Made by a program: the position numbers and the translations under genes. Source: Devosia sp. (GTDB taxonomy: Bacteria > Pseudomonadota > Alphaproteobacteria > Rhizobiales > Devosiaceae). From it: a stretch of 64,000 nucleotides of DNA. Under the pieces are notes generated by a model. The model worked only from the letters and a program-made list of their open reading frames with translations. It ran no database searches and was not told where the DNA came from. Location: NCBI GenBank assembly GCA_016713105.1, contig JADJPS010000017.1:124001-188000 (forward strand), written 5' to 3'. This document shows positions 9,032 through 17,537 of the stretch, in pieces (the stretch's first letter is position 1; every line of letters starts with the position of its first letter).

Positions 9032-9111
9032 GGCGAAGGCCGGAATCCATCCCGAGATATCACCACGTGCACGGCGCGAGGATGGTCCTCGGGATGGACC
9101 CGGCCTTTGCC
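9032..9111. repeat. Long imperfect inverted repeat between typA and dedA
   Basis: The left arm 9032-9056 and right arm 9088-9111 are near-perfect reverse complements, with about three mismatches or indels over 25 bases and a 31-base spacer. The arms contain the GGCGAAGGCCGGAATCC core common in alphaproteobacterial intergenic palindromic repeats. It could act as a transcription barrier after typA. Function is inference. Confidence 0.6.
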
Positions 9112-9144
9112 CCGGGGCGACACCGTGATTGTGGCTGGTCCGGG

Positions 9145-10971
9145 CTAGCTCGCCTTCTGGGCCCGCATCTGCTTCTTGCGCTCGTTCGGATCGAGCTGGA
9201 TCTTGCTCAGGCGGATGGATTTCGGGGTGACCTCGACATACTCGTCGTCGGCAATGTAGCCCAGCGACTGCTCGAGGGTCAGCTTCTTGGGCGGGGTCAG
9301 CCGTACGGCCTCGTCCTTGGACGTGGTGCGGATATTGGTCAGCTGCTTGCCCTTGAGCGCATTCTCCTCGAGATCGTTCTCGCGCGAATGCTCGCCGATG
9401 ATCATCCCCTCGTAGATGTCGACGCCGGCATCGATCATGATCGGCCCGCGCTCCTCGAGATTCCACAGCGCGTAGGTCACGGCCTGGCCGCTGCCATTGG
9501 AGATGAGCACGCCAGTGCGGCGACCCGGCAGATTGCCCTTGTACGGCTCGTAGGCGTGGAACAGCCGGTTGAAGATCGCGGTGCCGCGAGTGTCCGAGAG
9601 CAGTTCGGGCTGGTAGCCGATCAGCGAGCGGGTCGGCACGTAGAAGCGCAGCCGGGTGCGGCCAACACCCGAAGGGCGCATGTCGACCAGGTCGCCCTTG
9701 CGCTCGGTGAGCTTCTGCACGACCACGCCGGTATGTTCGTCATCGACGTCGATGATCACTTCCTCGATCGGCTCGAGCCGCTGGCCGTTCTCCTCGCGCA
9801 GCACCACCCGCGGACGTCCGATGGTGAGCTCGAAGCCTTCGCGGCGCATGTTCTCGATCAGCACGGCGAGCTGGAGTTCGCCGCGGCCGGCGACCTCGAA
9901 GGAGTCGCTGTCGGTGCCTTCGGTGATCTTGATCGCGACGTTGCCCTCGGCCTCGCGCAGCAGCCGCTCACGGATGACGCGAGACTGCACCTTGTCACCC
10001 TCGCGTCCGGCGAGCGGGCCATCGTTGATGCGGAACGTGACCGACAGGGTCGGCGGATCGATCGGCTTGCCCGGCAGCGGCACCGTGACGGATGGGTTGA
10101 CCAGCGTGTCGGCGACGGTCGAGGTCTCGAGGCCGGCAATGGCCACGATATCGCCGGCTTCGGCATACTCGATCGGCGTGCGCTCGAGGCCGCGGAAGGC
10201 CAGCACCTTACTGACCCGGCCCTTCTCGACGATCTTGCCGTCGCGGCCCAGCGAGACGATCGGATCGCCGGCCTTGACGACGCCGGAGGTGATGCGTCCG
10301 GTGAGGATGCGGCCGAGGAACGGGTTGCGCTCGATGGTGGTGACCAGCATGCGGAACGGGCCCTCCTGTACCTTGGGCTCGGGCACGTATTCGACGACCT
10401 TGTCGAGCAGCGGCGCGAGACTGTCCTTGGGACCCTCGGGCCTCTCGCTCATCCAGCCATGCTTGGCGGCGCCGTAGAGCACCGGGAAATCGAGCTGCTC
10501 GGGCGTGGCGTCGAGCGCGATGAACAGATCGAAGATTTCCTCGAGCACCTCGAGATGGCGCTCGTCGGGCCGGTCGATCTTGTTGATGGCGACTATCGGC
10601 CGGAGGCCCTGCGCCAGCGCCTTACCCAGCACGAACTTGGTCTGCGGCATCGGGCCTTCAGCGGCATCAACGAGGATCACCACGCCGTCGACCATCGACA
10701 GGATGCGCTCCACCTCGCCGCCGAAATCGGCGTGGCCGGGCGTGTCGACGATGTTGATGCGCGTGTCCTTCCAGACCAGGGAGGTGACCTTGGCGAGGAT
10801 GGTGATGCCGCGCTCGCGCTCGAGGTCGTTGGAGTCCATCGCGCGCTCTTCGACGCGCTGGTTGTCGCGGAAGGCGCCCGACTGCTTGAGCAAGACGTCG
10901 ATCATGGTGGTCTTGCCGTGGTCGACGTGGGCAATGATTGCGATGTTCCGCAAGGCAGTCTGCGAAGTCAT
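9145..10971 (-). CDS. typA: Translational GTPase TypA/BipA
   Basis: 608 residues from the ATG at 10969-10971. It is a ribosome-associated GTPase of the EF-G class, involved in 50S assembly and stress adaptation. G1 is AHVDHGKTT (14-22). RGITILAK is the switch I region, DTPGHADFGGEVER is G3, and NKIDRPDERH is G4. The C-terminal TypA-specific domain is intact (SNGSGQAVTYALWNLEERG; EGMIIGEHSRENDLEEN). Length matches the family (about 605-615). It appears to be a single-gene unit. Confidence 0.96.
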   Translation of the reverse strand: MTSQTALRNIAIIAHVDHGKTTMIDVLLKQSGAFRDNQRVEERAMDSNDLERERGITILAKVTSLVWKDTRINIVDTPGHADFGGEVERILSMVDGVVILVDAAEGPMPQTKFVLGKALAQGLRPIVAINKIDRPDERHLEVLEEIFDLFIALDATPEQLDFPVLYGAAKHGWMSERPEGPKDSLAPLLDKVVEYVPEPKVQEGPFRMLVTTIERNPFLGRILTGRITSGVVKAGDPIVSLGRDGKIVEKGRVSKVLAFRGLERTPIEYAEAGDIVAIAGLETSTVADTLVNPSVTVPLPGKPIDPPTLSVTFRINDGPLAGREGDKVQSRVIRERLLREAEGNVAIKITEGTDSDSFEVAGRGELQLAVLIENMRREGFELTIGRPRVVLREENGQRLEPIEEVIIDVDDEHTGVVVQKLTERKGDLVDMRPSGVGRTRLRFYVPTRSLIGYQPELLSDTRGTAIFNRLFHAYEPYKGNLPGRRTGVLISNGSGQAVTYALWNLEERGPIMIDAGVDIYEGMIIGEHSRENDLEENALKGKQLTNIRTTSKDEAVRLTPPKKLTLEQSLGYIADDEYVEVTPKSIRLSKIQLDPNERKKQMRAQKAS

Positions 10972-11139
10972 TTGGGGGCGGCCGATCAGATTTCTGGTGA
11001 TTAGCCGCGCCCCATATCGGACAAGGGTCACATTCTCAAGACAATTCGCCGAATGGGAGGGTTGCGGGGACGGACGCCGGCAAGTGGTCGCTCGCCGAGA
11101 CGCGTGAGCGCACTGGCCTTTGCTGCCAGACTCCAGACC

Positions 11140-11526
11140 TCATGGCTTCAACGTGCGCGGCAGTCCGCCGGATTGCCAGAGACCGAGGCCGAAGCCGTCA
11201 GGATCGAGGAAGTCGGCGGACCAGCCGCCGGGCGCCTCGCTGACCGGGGTGACAATGGTGACGCCCTTCGCCGCGAGATCGGCGACGATGTCGTCGATGC
11301 CGCCCTCATCCACGGTGAAGACGATGGCTGGACTCTCGCCGCGCCTGGCCGGCATCTGGAAGAATATCAGGTCGAGGCCGTTGTCGAGCGACCCCTGCAG
11401 CCAGTAGGGCTCGGCGCCCTCCATGCGCTCCAGGCTCAACCGCATTGTTTCGTTGTAGAATTTCTCGGTCCGGGCAATGTCGGCGACGTAGAAGACGACG
11501 CTGGCCGATTTCGGTTTGAAGCTCAT
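11140..11526 (-). CDS. VOC (glyoxalase/bleomycin-resistance) fold protein
   Basis: 128 residues with the paired beta-alpha-beta-beta-beta modules of the vicinal oxygen chelate superfamily: SASVVFYVADIARTEKFYNETM at the N-terminus and GGWSADFLDPDGFGLGLWQ at the C-terminus. Substrate cannot be told from sequence. It lies directly downstream of the sigma-factor gene on the same strand, about 40 bases after its stop, so the two may be co-transcribed. Confidence 0.78.
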   Translation of the reverse strand: MSFKPKSASVVFYVADIARTEKFYNETMRLSLERMEGAEPYWLQGSLDNGLDLIFFQMPARRGESPAIVFTVDEGGIDDIVADLAAKGVTIVTPVSEAPGGWSADFLDPDGFGLGLWQSGGLPRTLKP

Positions 11527-11568
11527 GGGAGACCTCCGTGTTCTGTTCCCACCGGTGAGTTGCCGCGG

Positions 11569-12171
11569 TCACGGCTTTTGTGAGCATCTCAGCGCAAACA
11601 GATGCCCGTCAGGATCGTGGCTTGCCAGCACACCGCCCTGTCGCGCCAGGAGGGGCCGCAATGCGTCACGAATTCGCCCATAGGCGAGGTCGAGGCTCAA
11701 GCCCGGCATGCCGGAGGGCAGCCCGAGGCCAGCGGCCGCAAACCTCGAGCGCAGCTGAGCGACGCGCTGACGGAGCGCGGCATCCTCGAGGCGAAGCAGC
11801 CAGGCGATCTCGCGGCGGCTGTGGCCGGTCAGCGCGAGCAGGGCGACGATCCGCAGGCCGGGCGGAAGGCGGGAGAGGATGCGATCGGACGACTGGTTGG
11901 GCTCCGGAATGGGCACGACGTCAGAGCCGAAAGCGACCCAGGCCGCCTCGCGATTGCGGCGGCGGGCTGAACCGCGGGCATGCATGCGGGCCTGGTTGCG
12001 CACCACGCCGGCGAGCCAACGGCCCGTCTCGGCATCGGCGAGATCGGTGCGGCCGGCGCGCACGGCAGCCAGCAGCGCCTCCTGCACGACGTCCTCTGCG
12101 TCCCCGCCGCAGTCGCGGCGGGCCATGGCGCAGAGCCTCGAATATAGCTGGGACCGCATGGCGGTGATCAT
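11569..12171 (-). CDS. ECF-like RNA polymerase sigma factor
   Basis: 200 residues from the ATG at 12169-12171; a TTG at 12195 is the upstream alternative and neither has a clear ribosome site. Region 2 is seen in QLYSRLCAMARRDCGGDAEDVVQEALLA and continues to RNQARMHARG. Region 4 is LPPGLRIVALLALTGHSRREIAWLLR plus the helix RQRVAQLRSRF. Following region 4 is a roughly 50-residue tail of unknown role. No anti-sigma factor is adjacent; the gene is sandwiched between the GGDEF-EAL gene and a VOC gene. Confidence 0.75.
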   Translation of the reverse strand: MITAMRSQLYSRLCAMARRDCGGDAEDVVQEALLAAVRAGRTDLADAETGRWLAGVVRNQARMHARGSARRRNREAAWVAFGSDVVPIPEPNQSSDRILSRLPPGLRIVALLALTGHSRREIAWLLRLEDAALRQRVAQLRSRFAAAGLGLPSGMPGLSLDLAYGRIRDALRPLLARQGGVLASHDPDGHLFALRCSQKP

Positions 12172-12202
12172 GCCGGTGCATGGCCAGGAAGGCAACGCGT
12201 GC

Positions 12203-14326
12203 TCAGGAGGCGCGCTTCAGCCTCGATCGCCTCTCCTCGGCGAGCATCTGGCTCACTGCCTCGGCACTCACCGGGGGTGAGAACAGGAAGCCCTGCACCT
12301 CGTTGCAGCCTTGCTCGCGCACGGCGGTCAGTTGTTCCTCGGTTTCGATGCCCTCCGCCGTCGTTGACATGCCGAGCGAGTGGCCGAGCCCGATCACCGC
12401 CTTGATGATCGCGAGGCTGTCGCCCTTCGACTTGAGGTCGCGCATGAACGAGCGGTCGATCTTGATCTTGTCGAACGGGAAGCTGCGCAGGTAGCTCAGC
12501 GACGAATAGCCGGTGCCGAAATCGTCCATCGAGATGCGCACGCCCAGGGCGCGCAGCCGGTGCAGCGTCTTCAGCGTCAGCTCGTTGTCGGCGAGCAGCA
12601 GCGACTCGGTGATCTCGAGTTCGAGGCGGGTGGGCTTGAGGCCGGTGTCGCGCAGCGCTGCTTCGACCGTTTCGTAGAGCCGCTTGTTCTTGAACTGCAC
12701 CGGAGACAGGTTCACCGCCACCCGGACGTCGTTGGGCCATTGCGCCGCGGTGCGGCAGGCCTCGCGCAGCACCCACTCGCCGATCGGCACGATCAGGCCG
12801 GTGTCCTCGGCGAGCGGGATGAAGTCGGCCGGCGAGACGCTGCCCCGGCCCTCCGGGTCCCAGCGCAGCAGGGCCTCAAAACAGGTGACCCGGTTCTCCT
12901 TAAGGCCAACCAGCGGCTGGAACACGAGGCGCAGTTCGTGCCGGTCGAGGGCGACGCGCAACCCGGATTCGATGGTCCGGCGCTTCTGGATCGCAGCATC
13001 CATGCCGGGCTCAAAGAAGTGGAAGGTCGATCGCCCCTCGTTCTTGGCCCGGTAGAGCGCAAGATCGGCGTTGTTCATCAGGGCGTCCGTGGTGGTGCCG
13101 TCCTGTTGCGACATGGCAATGCCGACGCTGGCGCCGATCACCACCTGATGTCCCTCGATGGCGAAGGGGGTGCCGATCGCCCTGACGATGCGTTCGGCGA
13201 TCGCTGCAGCATCCGCGGGTCGCTCGATGCCGGGCAGCATCAGGGCGAACTCGTCACCGCCCAGCCGCGCCAGCACGTCGTTCTCGCGCGTGGTACCCCA
13301 CAGCCGCGCCGAGGCCTGCTGCAGGACGCGGTCGCCGAGGGCATGCCCGAGCGTGTCGTTGACTGCCTTGAAGTGATCGAGGTCGATGCAGAGAACGGCA
13401 ATGTGCTCGCCACGGTCCATGCCCTGTTCGGCCGCCACCATTTCCTCGAGGAACAGCAGGCGGTTGGGCAATTGCGTCAGCGCATCGTGTCGCGCCAGAT
13501 GCCTGATGCGCTCTTCCTGCTGGCGCTGCTCGGTAATGTCCTCGTGCGTGGTGACCCAGCCGCCGTCCTTCATCGGATGGTGCTGCATCATGATGATACG
13601 GCCATCCAGCTCATGGATGTTCTTGCCGTATGCGCCGCGCGAGATGACCTCGCGCCGCCAGCGGATATACTCCTCGCGATTGCCGCTCGCCCGCATGCCG
13701 TGTTCGAACAGGTAGGCGAGAATGTCGTCGAGCTGGGTGCCCGGTTTCAGCAGGTTCTCGGGCAGCTTGTAGATCCGCTGGTACGGCTGGTTGCAGATCA
13801 CCAGCCGGCCCTTTGGGTCGTACATGCACAGGCCCTGGCTGATGTTGTTGACCGCCGCGTCGAGCCGGATGTTCTGTCGCTCGAGCTCGCGCTTGCGCTT
13901 CTGAATGATCTCGGAGGAAGCGATTTCCTCCGAAACATCCTCGTGCGTGACCACCCAGCCAAGGCCCGGCGAGTAAACATGGGCGGTCTCGAGCGTGCGC
14001 CCGCCCTGCACCAGTTCGCGGACCTTGGCGCGCGCACCGCCGCGGTTTTGCAGCAGCTCGTGCCGATAGGCGAGGAGGAAGTCGTCCGGCGACTGGTCCG
14101 GATGGTTGCCGAGTTCGGCCGAGAGCCGGACCACAGCCTCGAGCGTCATGCCCTTGCGGATGCGCTTCTCCGGAAAGCCGTAGATATCGAGGTAGTGCCG
14201 GTTCCACATCACCAGGCGGAACTCGGGCGACCAGACGCAGAAGCCGTAGGGAATGCTCTCGAGTGCGGCATCGAGGAGCAGGGCACTATCCGTCCGGCCC
14301 GCCGATGCCTTCCCTGGCGCCTTCAC
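12203..14326 (-). CDS. PAS-PAS-GGDEF-EAL cyclic-di-GMP enzyme
   Basis: 707 residues, cytoplasmic, no membrane segments. Two PAS domains (about 20-130 and 155-270, each ending in a WVxTHEDxxE segment) precede a GGDEF domain. The active motif is LGGDEFAL, with an RxxD inhibitory site (REND) five residues upstream. The EAL domain keeps EALLRW, NLSPVQF, ELEITES, DDFGTGYSS, KIDRSF and AEGIE, so both diguanylate cyclase and phosphodiesterase activities are possible. The PAS domains suggest control by an internal signal. Its stop is close to the start of the sigma-factor gene. Confidence 0.93.
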   Translation of the reverse strand: MKAPGKASAGRTDSALLLDAALESIPYGFCVWSPEFRLVMWNRHYLDIYGFPEKRIRKGMTLEAVVRLSAELGNHPDQSPDDFLLAYRHELLQNRGGARAKVRELVQGGRTLETAHVYSPGLGWVVTHEDVSEEIASSEIIQKRKRELERQNIRLDAAVNNISQGLCMYDPKGRLVICNQPYQRIYKLPENLLKPGTQLDDILAYLFEHGMRASGNREEYIRWRREVISRGAYGKNIHELDGRIIMMQHHPMKDGGWVTTHEDITEQRQQEERIRHLARHDALTQLPNRLLFLEEMVAAEQGMDRGEHIAVLCIDLDHFKAVNDTLGHALGDRVLQQASARLWGTTRENDVLARLGGDEFALMLPGIERPADAAAIAERIVRAIGTPFAIEGHQVVIGASVGIAMSQQDGTTTDALMNNADLALYRAKNEGRSTFHFFEPGMDAAIQKRRTIESGLRVALDRHELRLVFQPLVGLKENRVTCFEALLRWDPEGRGSVSPADFIPLAEDTGLIVPIGEWVLREACRTAAQWPNDVRVAVNLSPVQFKNKRLYETVEAALRDTGLKPTRLELEITESLLLADNELTLKTLHRLRALGVRISMDDFGTGYSSLSYLRSFPFDKIKIDRSFMRDLKSKGDSLAIIKAVIGLGHSLGMSTTAEGIETEEQLTAVREQGCNEVQGFLFSPPVSAEAVSQMLAEERRSRLKRAS

Positions 14327-14464
14327 TCAAACAACCTCAACATGCCCGAAACTTGCTGCTTCCGAGCATGGCTGGCGCAGGGTTAAGGACGGCTTAAACA
14401 ACGGCCAGCCCCCTCGCTCGACGCCAGCGGGGCCGGCCATGATCACGTTGTCGAGGCGATCCGG

Positions 14465-14953
14465 CTAGACCGGCTTCAGCATCACGTAGTCGGTGAAATC
14501 ATAGGGTCCCATGCGCACCGGTTCGTGCCGTTCGATTTCGAAGCCCTGCGAGCGGTAGAAGGCGATGGCGGGCGCATTGCCGTCATTGACATAGAGCGCA
14601 ACCGGCAGGTCGGGCCCACAATGCGCCCGAGCGGTGGCAATCAGCGCCTTGCCGAGCCCCAGCCCGCGGGCTTCGGCGAGAAGATAGAGCTTCTTGACCC
14701 ACACCCGGCCGTCGGCGCGATAGGCCGAGGCGAAGCCGACATCGGCACCCGCACGCCTCGCGAGCCAGTACTGGTGGCCACGCTCGGCAATGTCGGCCGC
14801 AAGCGTCTCGGGCGCGTAGATCTCGGCCAGCATGCCGGGGATACGCTCGGCCGGCAGGATGCCCGCAAACGCCTCGGGCCAGATGCGCTGGGCAAGATCG
14901 GCGACGCGAAATAGGTCGGCGGCGCCGATGGGAATGATGTCGGGACTGCGCAT
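14465..14953 (-). CDS. GNAT-family N-acetyltransferase
   Basis: 162 residues from the ATG at 14951-14953. The acetyl-CoA-binding stretch KKLYLLAEARGLGLGKALIATA shows the Q/RxxGxG/A-type loop, followed by ALYVNDGNAPAIAFYRSQGFEIERHEP typical of GNAT motif B. It is most like acetyltransferases with small-molecule or protein N-terminal substrates; the acceptor is unknown. It is divergent from the LysE gene at 15038. Confidence 0.85.
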   Translation of the reverse strand: MRSPDIIPIGAADLFRVADLAQRIWPEAFAGILPAERIPGMLAEIYAPETLAADIAERGHQYWLARRAGADVGFASAYRADGRVWVKKLYLLAEARGLGLGKALIATARAHCGPDLPVALYVNDGNAPAIAFYRSQGFEIERHEPVRMGPYDFTDYVMLKPV

Positions 14954-15037
14954 GGCCACGTTGTGGCGCAGGCCGATGGGGGCTGGCAAGCCACTCCGCG
15001 TCGTGCCAAGACGGGTGGTCCGTTCCTGGTAGCCACG

Positions 15038-15685
15038 ATGCCCGACTTCGTTCCCGACCTGCCCGTGATGCTCGCCTTCGCCGCGGCGACGTTCGTGTTG
15101 ATGATCACTCCCGGCCCCGACATGGCGCTGCAGATGAGCCGCGCCATCAACTACGGCCGCGCCCATGGCCTGGCGGCCATGTTCGGGGCGATGACCGGTA
15201 TCGTGGTGCACACGACGCTCGTCGCCTTCGGCATCTCGGTGCTGATCGTTGCCGCGCCGCCGCTGTTCCTCGCGCTCCAGCTCGCCGGGGCGATCTACCT
15301 GCTGTGGCTCGCCTGGCAGGCTATTGCGCATGGCGGCGGGCTCAGGCTCGCGGAGGCGGCCAAGAGGACTCCGACGCTGCGGCAGAGCTTCATGACCGGG
15401 CTCGGCATCAACCTGCTCAACCCCAAGGTGGTGCTGTTCTTCGTGACCTTCCTGCCGCAGTTCGTCGAGGCGCACGATCCGGCGGCGGCCGGCAAGCTGC
15501 TCTTCCTCGGGATGCAGTTCGTCGTGCTCTCGATCCCGCTGGGAGTGCTGATCGTCTTTGCCGCCGAGCGGCTGGCGGCCGAATTCAAGCGGAGTAAGTG
15601 GATCGAGAAGGCACTGAACTGGAGCTTTGCGGCGATCTTCACGGCATTCGCGGCGACCATTCTCACCGCGCAGGCGCGGCACTGA
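15038..15685 (+). CDS. LysE-family amino-acid exporter
   Basis: 215 residues from the ATG at 15038-15040. Six hydrophobic spans are visible, and the N-terminus has the family signature TFVLMITPGPDMALQMSRAINYGR (about 14-37). GINLLNPKVVLFFVTFLPQFV is the second conserved block. RhtB/LysE transporters export amino acids or homoserine lactones; the substrate here is not predictable. rlmJ begins five bases after its stop. Confidence 0.88.
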   Translation: MPDFVPDLPVMLAFAAATFVLMITPGPDMALQMSRAINYGRAHGLAAMFGAMTGIVVHTTLVAFGISVLIVAAPPLFLALQLAGAIYLLWLAWQAIAHGGGLRLAEAAKRTPTLRQSFMTGLGINLLNPKVVLFFVTFLPQFVEAHDPAAAGKLLFLGMQFVVLSIPLGVLIVFAAERLAAEFKRSKWIEKALNWSFAAIFTAFAATILTAQARH

Positions 15686-15689
15686 CGAG

Positions 15690-16625
15690 ATGAACTATTC
15701 CCACGCCTTCCATGCCGGGAACTTCGCCGACGTGATGAAGCACATCGTCCTCACGCGGCTCGTCGAGTACCTGAAAAAGAAGGACGCGGCATTCCGGGTG
15801 ATCGATACGCATGCCGGGATCGGGCAGTACGACCTCACCGGCGCGATCGCCAAGCGCTCGCCGGAATGGCTCGACGGCATCGGCAAGGTGCTGAAGGGCG
15901 GGCTGCCGCAGAAGGCGCAGGCGCTGGCCAAGCCGTACCTGGACGTGATCGCCGCGCTCAATCCGGGCGACAGGCTCGAGACCTATCCCGGCTCGCCCCT
16001 GCTGGTTCGGAAGCTGTTCCGACAACAGGACCGGCTCTCGGCGCTGGAACTCCATCCCGAATATGCCGAGCGGCTGGGCAAGCTCTTCGAGGGCGACGTG
16101 CAGGTCAGGGTCATCCATCTCGATGGCTGGCTGGCGCTCAACGCCCACGTGCCGCCCAAGGAAAGGCGCGGGCTCGTCCTGGTCGATCCGCCATTCGAGG
16201 AACAGGGCGAATTCGAGCGGCTGGTCGATGGGCTGCAGAAGGCGCACCGGAAGTTCCCCGGTGGACTCTATGCGCTGTGGTATCCGCTCAAGGACACCCG
16301 CGCCGTGCACGATTTCGTCTCGTCGCTCGCAGCGACCGGCATCCCGCGCGTGCTGCGCGCCGAGATCAGCATCCGCCTGGCCTCGAACCCGCCGCGCCTG
16401 CACGGCTCGGGCATGATCCTCGTCAACCCGCCCTTCACGCTCGAGGGCGAATTGCGGGTGCTGCTGCCGGCGCTGGCACAAATGCTGGGCGATCCGGGGC
16501 AGGGCCGGCACAGGCTCGAGTGGATTGCCGGGGAAATCGCACCGGCCGCCGCCCCGGTCGCGACCGCTCCGGCTCCTAGAGTGAGAACAGGTAGTACTGG
16601 ATCGCCTCGTCCTCGGAAGGGCTGA
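15690..16625 (+). CDS. rlmJ: 23S rRNA (adenine(2030)-N6)-methyltransferase RlmJ
   Basis: 311 residues. It methylates A2030 of 23S rRNA with S-adenosylmethionine. The start MNYSHAFHAGNFADVMKH is diagnostic of RlmJ. DTHAGIGQYDL is the SAM-binding loop and LVDPPFEEQGEF holds the DPPF catalytic motif. The C-terminus carries about 30 extra Pro/Ala/Arg residues compared with the E. coli length of about 280. These run antisense into the 3' end of the GNAT gene at 16576, a convergent 50-base overlap. Confidence 0.93.
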   Translation: MNYSHAFHAGNFADVMKHIVLTRLVEYLKKKDAAFRVIDTHAGIGQYDLTGAIAKRSPEWLDGIGKVLKGGLPQKAQALAKPYLDVIAALNPGDRLETYPGSPLLVRKLFRQQDRLSALELHPEYAERLGKLFEGDVQVRVIHLDGWLALNAHVPPKERRGLVLVDPPFEEQGEFERLVDGLQKAHRKFPGGLYALWYPLKDTRAVHDFVSSLAATGIPRVLRAEISIRLASNPPRLHGSGMILVNPPFTLEGELRVLLPALAQMLGDPGQGRHRLEWIAGEIAPAAAPVATAPAPRVRTGSTGSPRPRKG

Positions 16626-16998
16626 GTCGCCGGTAGAGGGCGTTGGCAGCGACATTGTCGAGTTCGGTGCCGAGCCAGGCCTCGGTGCAGCCCAGTTCGC
16701 GCCCCCAGGCGAACATCGCCTCCAGCATGGCGGTGGCGATGCCGCGGCGCAGGTGGGTGGTGGCCGTGCCGACCTCATCGATATAGAGCTCGGTCGACTT
16801 GTCGGGATGGAAGTGCAGCACCGCCGCACATTGGCCGACGACGAGGTTGCCATCGACGGCCAGCAGCAGCAGGTGGCCGCGCTGGCGCAGGTAGTCATGC
16901 AGCCGCCCGGGATGAATCGGCTCGTCGAAGACGTCAGGAGCGATGTGCTCGAGGATGGCCTCGTCGCCCGCAGAGAGACGTCTGAAGGTGATGGTCAT
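16576..16998 (-). CDS. GNAT-family N-acetyltransferase, AAC(3)-I-like
   Basis: 140 residues. The GNAT core includes YIDEVGTATTHLRRGIATAMLEAMFAWGRELGCTEAWLGTE, with the acetyl-CoA loop RRGIAT. The ending NVAANALYRRLSPSEDEAIQYYLFSL resembles the AAC(3)-I type of aminoglycoside acetyltransferases and its many non-resistance relatives. Drug modification must not be assumed. The start overlaps the upstream GNAT stop by ATGA, making it the last gene of rlmN-GNAT-GNAT. Confidence 0.8.
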   Translation of the reverse strand: MTITFRRLSAGDEAILEHIAPDVFDEPIHPGRLHDYLRQRGHLLLLAVDGNLVVGQCAAVLHFHPDKSTELYIDEVGTATTHLRRGIATAMLEAMFAWGRELGCTEAWLGTELDNVAANALYRRLSPSEDEAIQYYLFSL

Positions 16999-17537
16999 GG
17001 CTGGCTCGAAGCAAACTCGGCAGCCAGTATGCCCATCAGGATGTCGTCATGGAAGACACCGTCGACCAGTGCCGCTTCCCGCTCACACCCTTCGACGACG
17101 AAGCCACATTTCGCATAGGCTCGAATGGCGCGTTCGTTGTAGGCGACGACCCGCAGTCCCACCCGATGCAGTCCGAGGCTGTTGAAGGCATGCGCCAGGA
17201 GCAGGTTGATGGCCTCCGGCCCGTAGCCGCGTCCGAGAGCGGCCGGATCGAGGATGCCGATCGCCAGGTTGGCCCGCCTGTCGACCGGCTCCAGCCGGTC
17301 GAGGCGAATCTCGCCAATGAGCCGGTCTGTCTCGATAACCCAGGCATGCGGGTGAGAAAGCAGGCCGCGCAGCCAGTGCTCCGCCCCCTGCGAGGTGAGC
17401 GGCGCCAGCTGCGAATGGCTGCCGCCGAACATGCGGTGAATATCGGGATCGGTGCCAAGACTGAGCCGCGCGTCGAGATCACCGGCCGATGCCGGGCGCA
17501 GGAGAACCCGCCTGCCTCTGAGGGTGGGGCCATCCAT
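16995..17537 (-). CDS. GNAT-family acetyltransferase, RimJ/RimL type
   Basis: 180 residues from the ATG at 17535-17537, overlapping the rlmN stop by one base. LRGRRVLLRPASAGDLDAR at the start, IGILDPAALGRGYGPEAINLLLAHAF for the acetyl-CoA loop, and LHRVGLRVVAYNERAIRAYAKCGFVVEG are typical of RimJ/RimL-like enzymes that acetylate protein N-termini or small molecules. Coupled translation with rlmN and the next GNAT gene indicates one operon. Confidence 0.86.
   Translation of the reverse strand: MDGPTLRGRRVLLRPASAGDLDARLSLGTDPDIHRMFGGSHSQLAPLTSQGAEHWLRGLLSHPHAWVIETDRLIGEIRLDRLEPVDRRANLAIGILDPAALGRGYGPEAINLLLAHAFNSLGLHRVGLRVVAYNERAIRAYAKCGFVVEGCEREAALVDGVFHDDILMGILAAEFASSQP

Noticed and set aside
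12380..14386. 668-codon plus-strand frame
   Set aside because: Antisense of the GGDEF-EAL gene.
16576..16998. Aminoglycoside or herbicide resistance from the GNAT genes (also 21851-22348)
   Set aside because: Similarity to AAC(3)-I and Pat is at subfamily level only; chromosomal relatives usually have housekeeping substrates.
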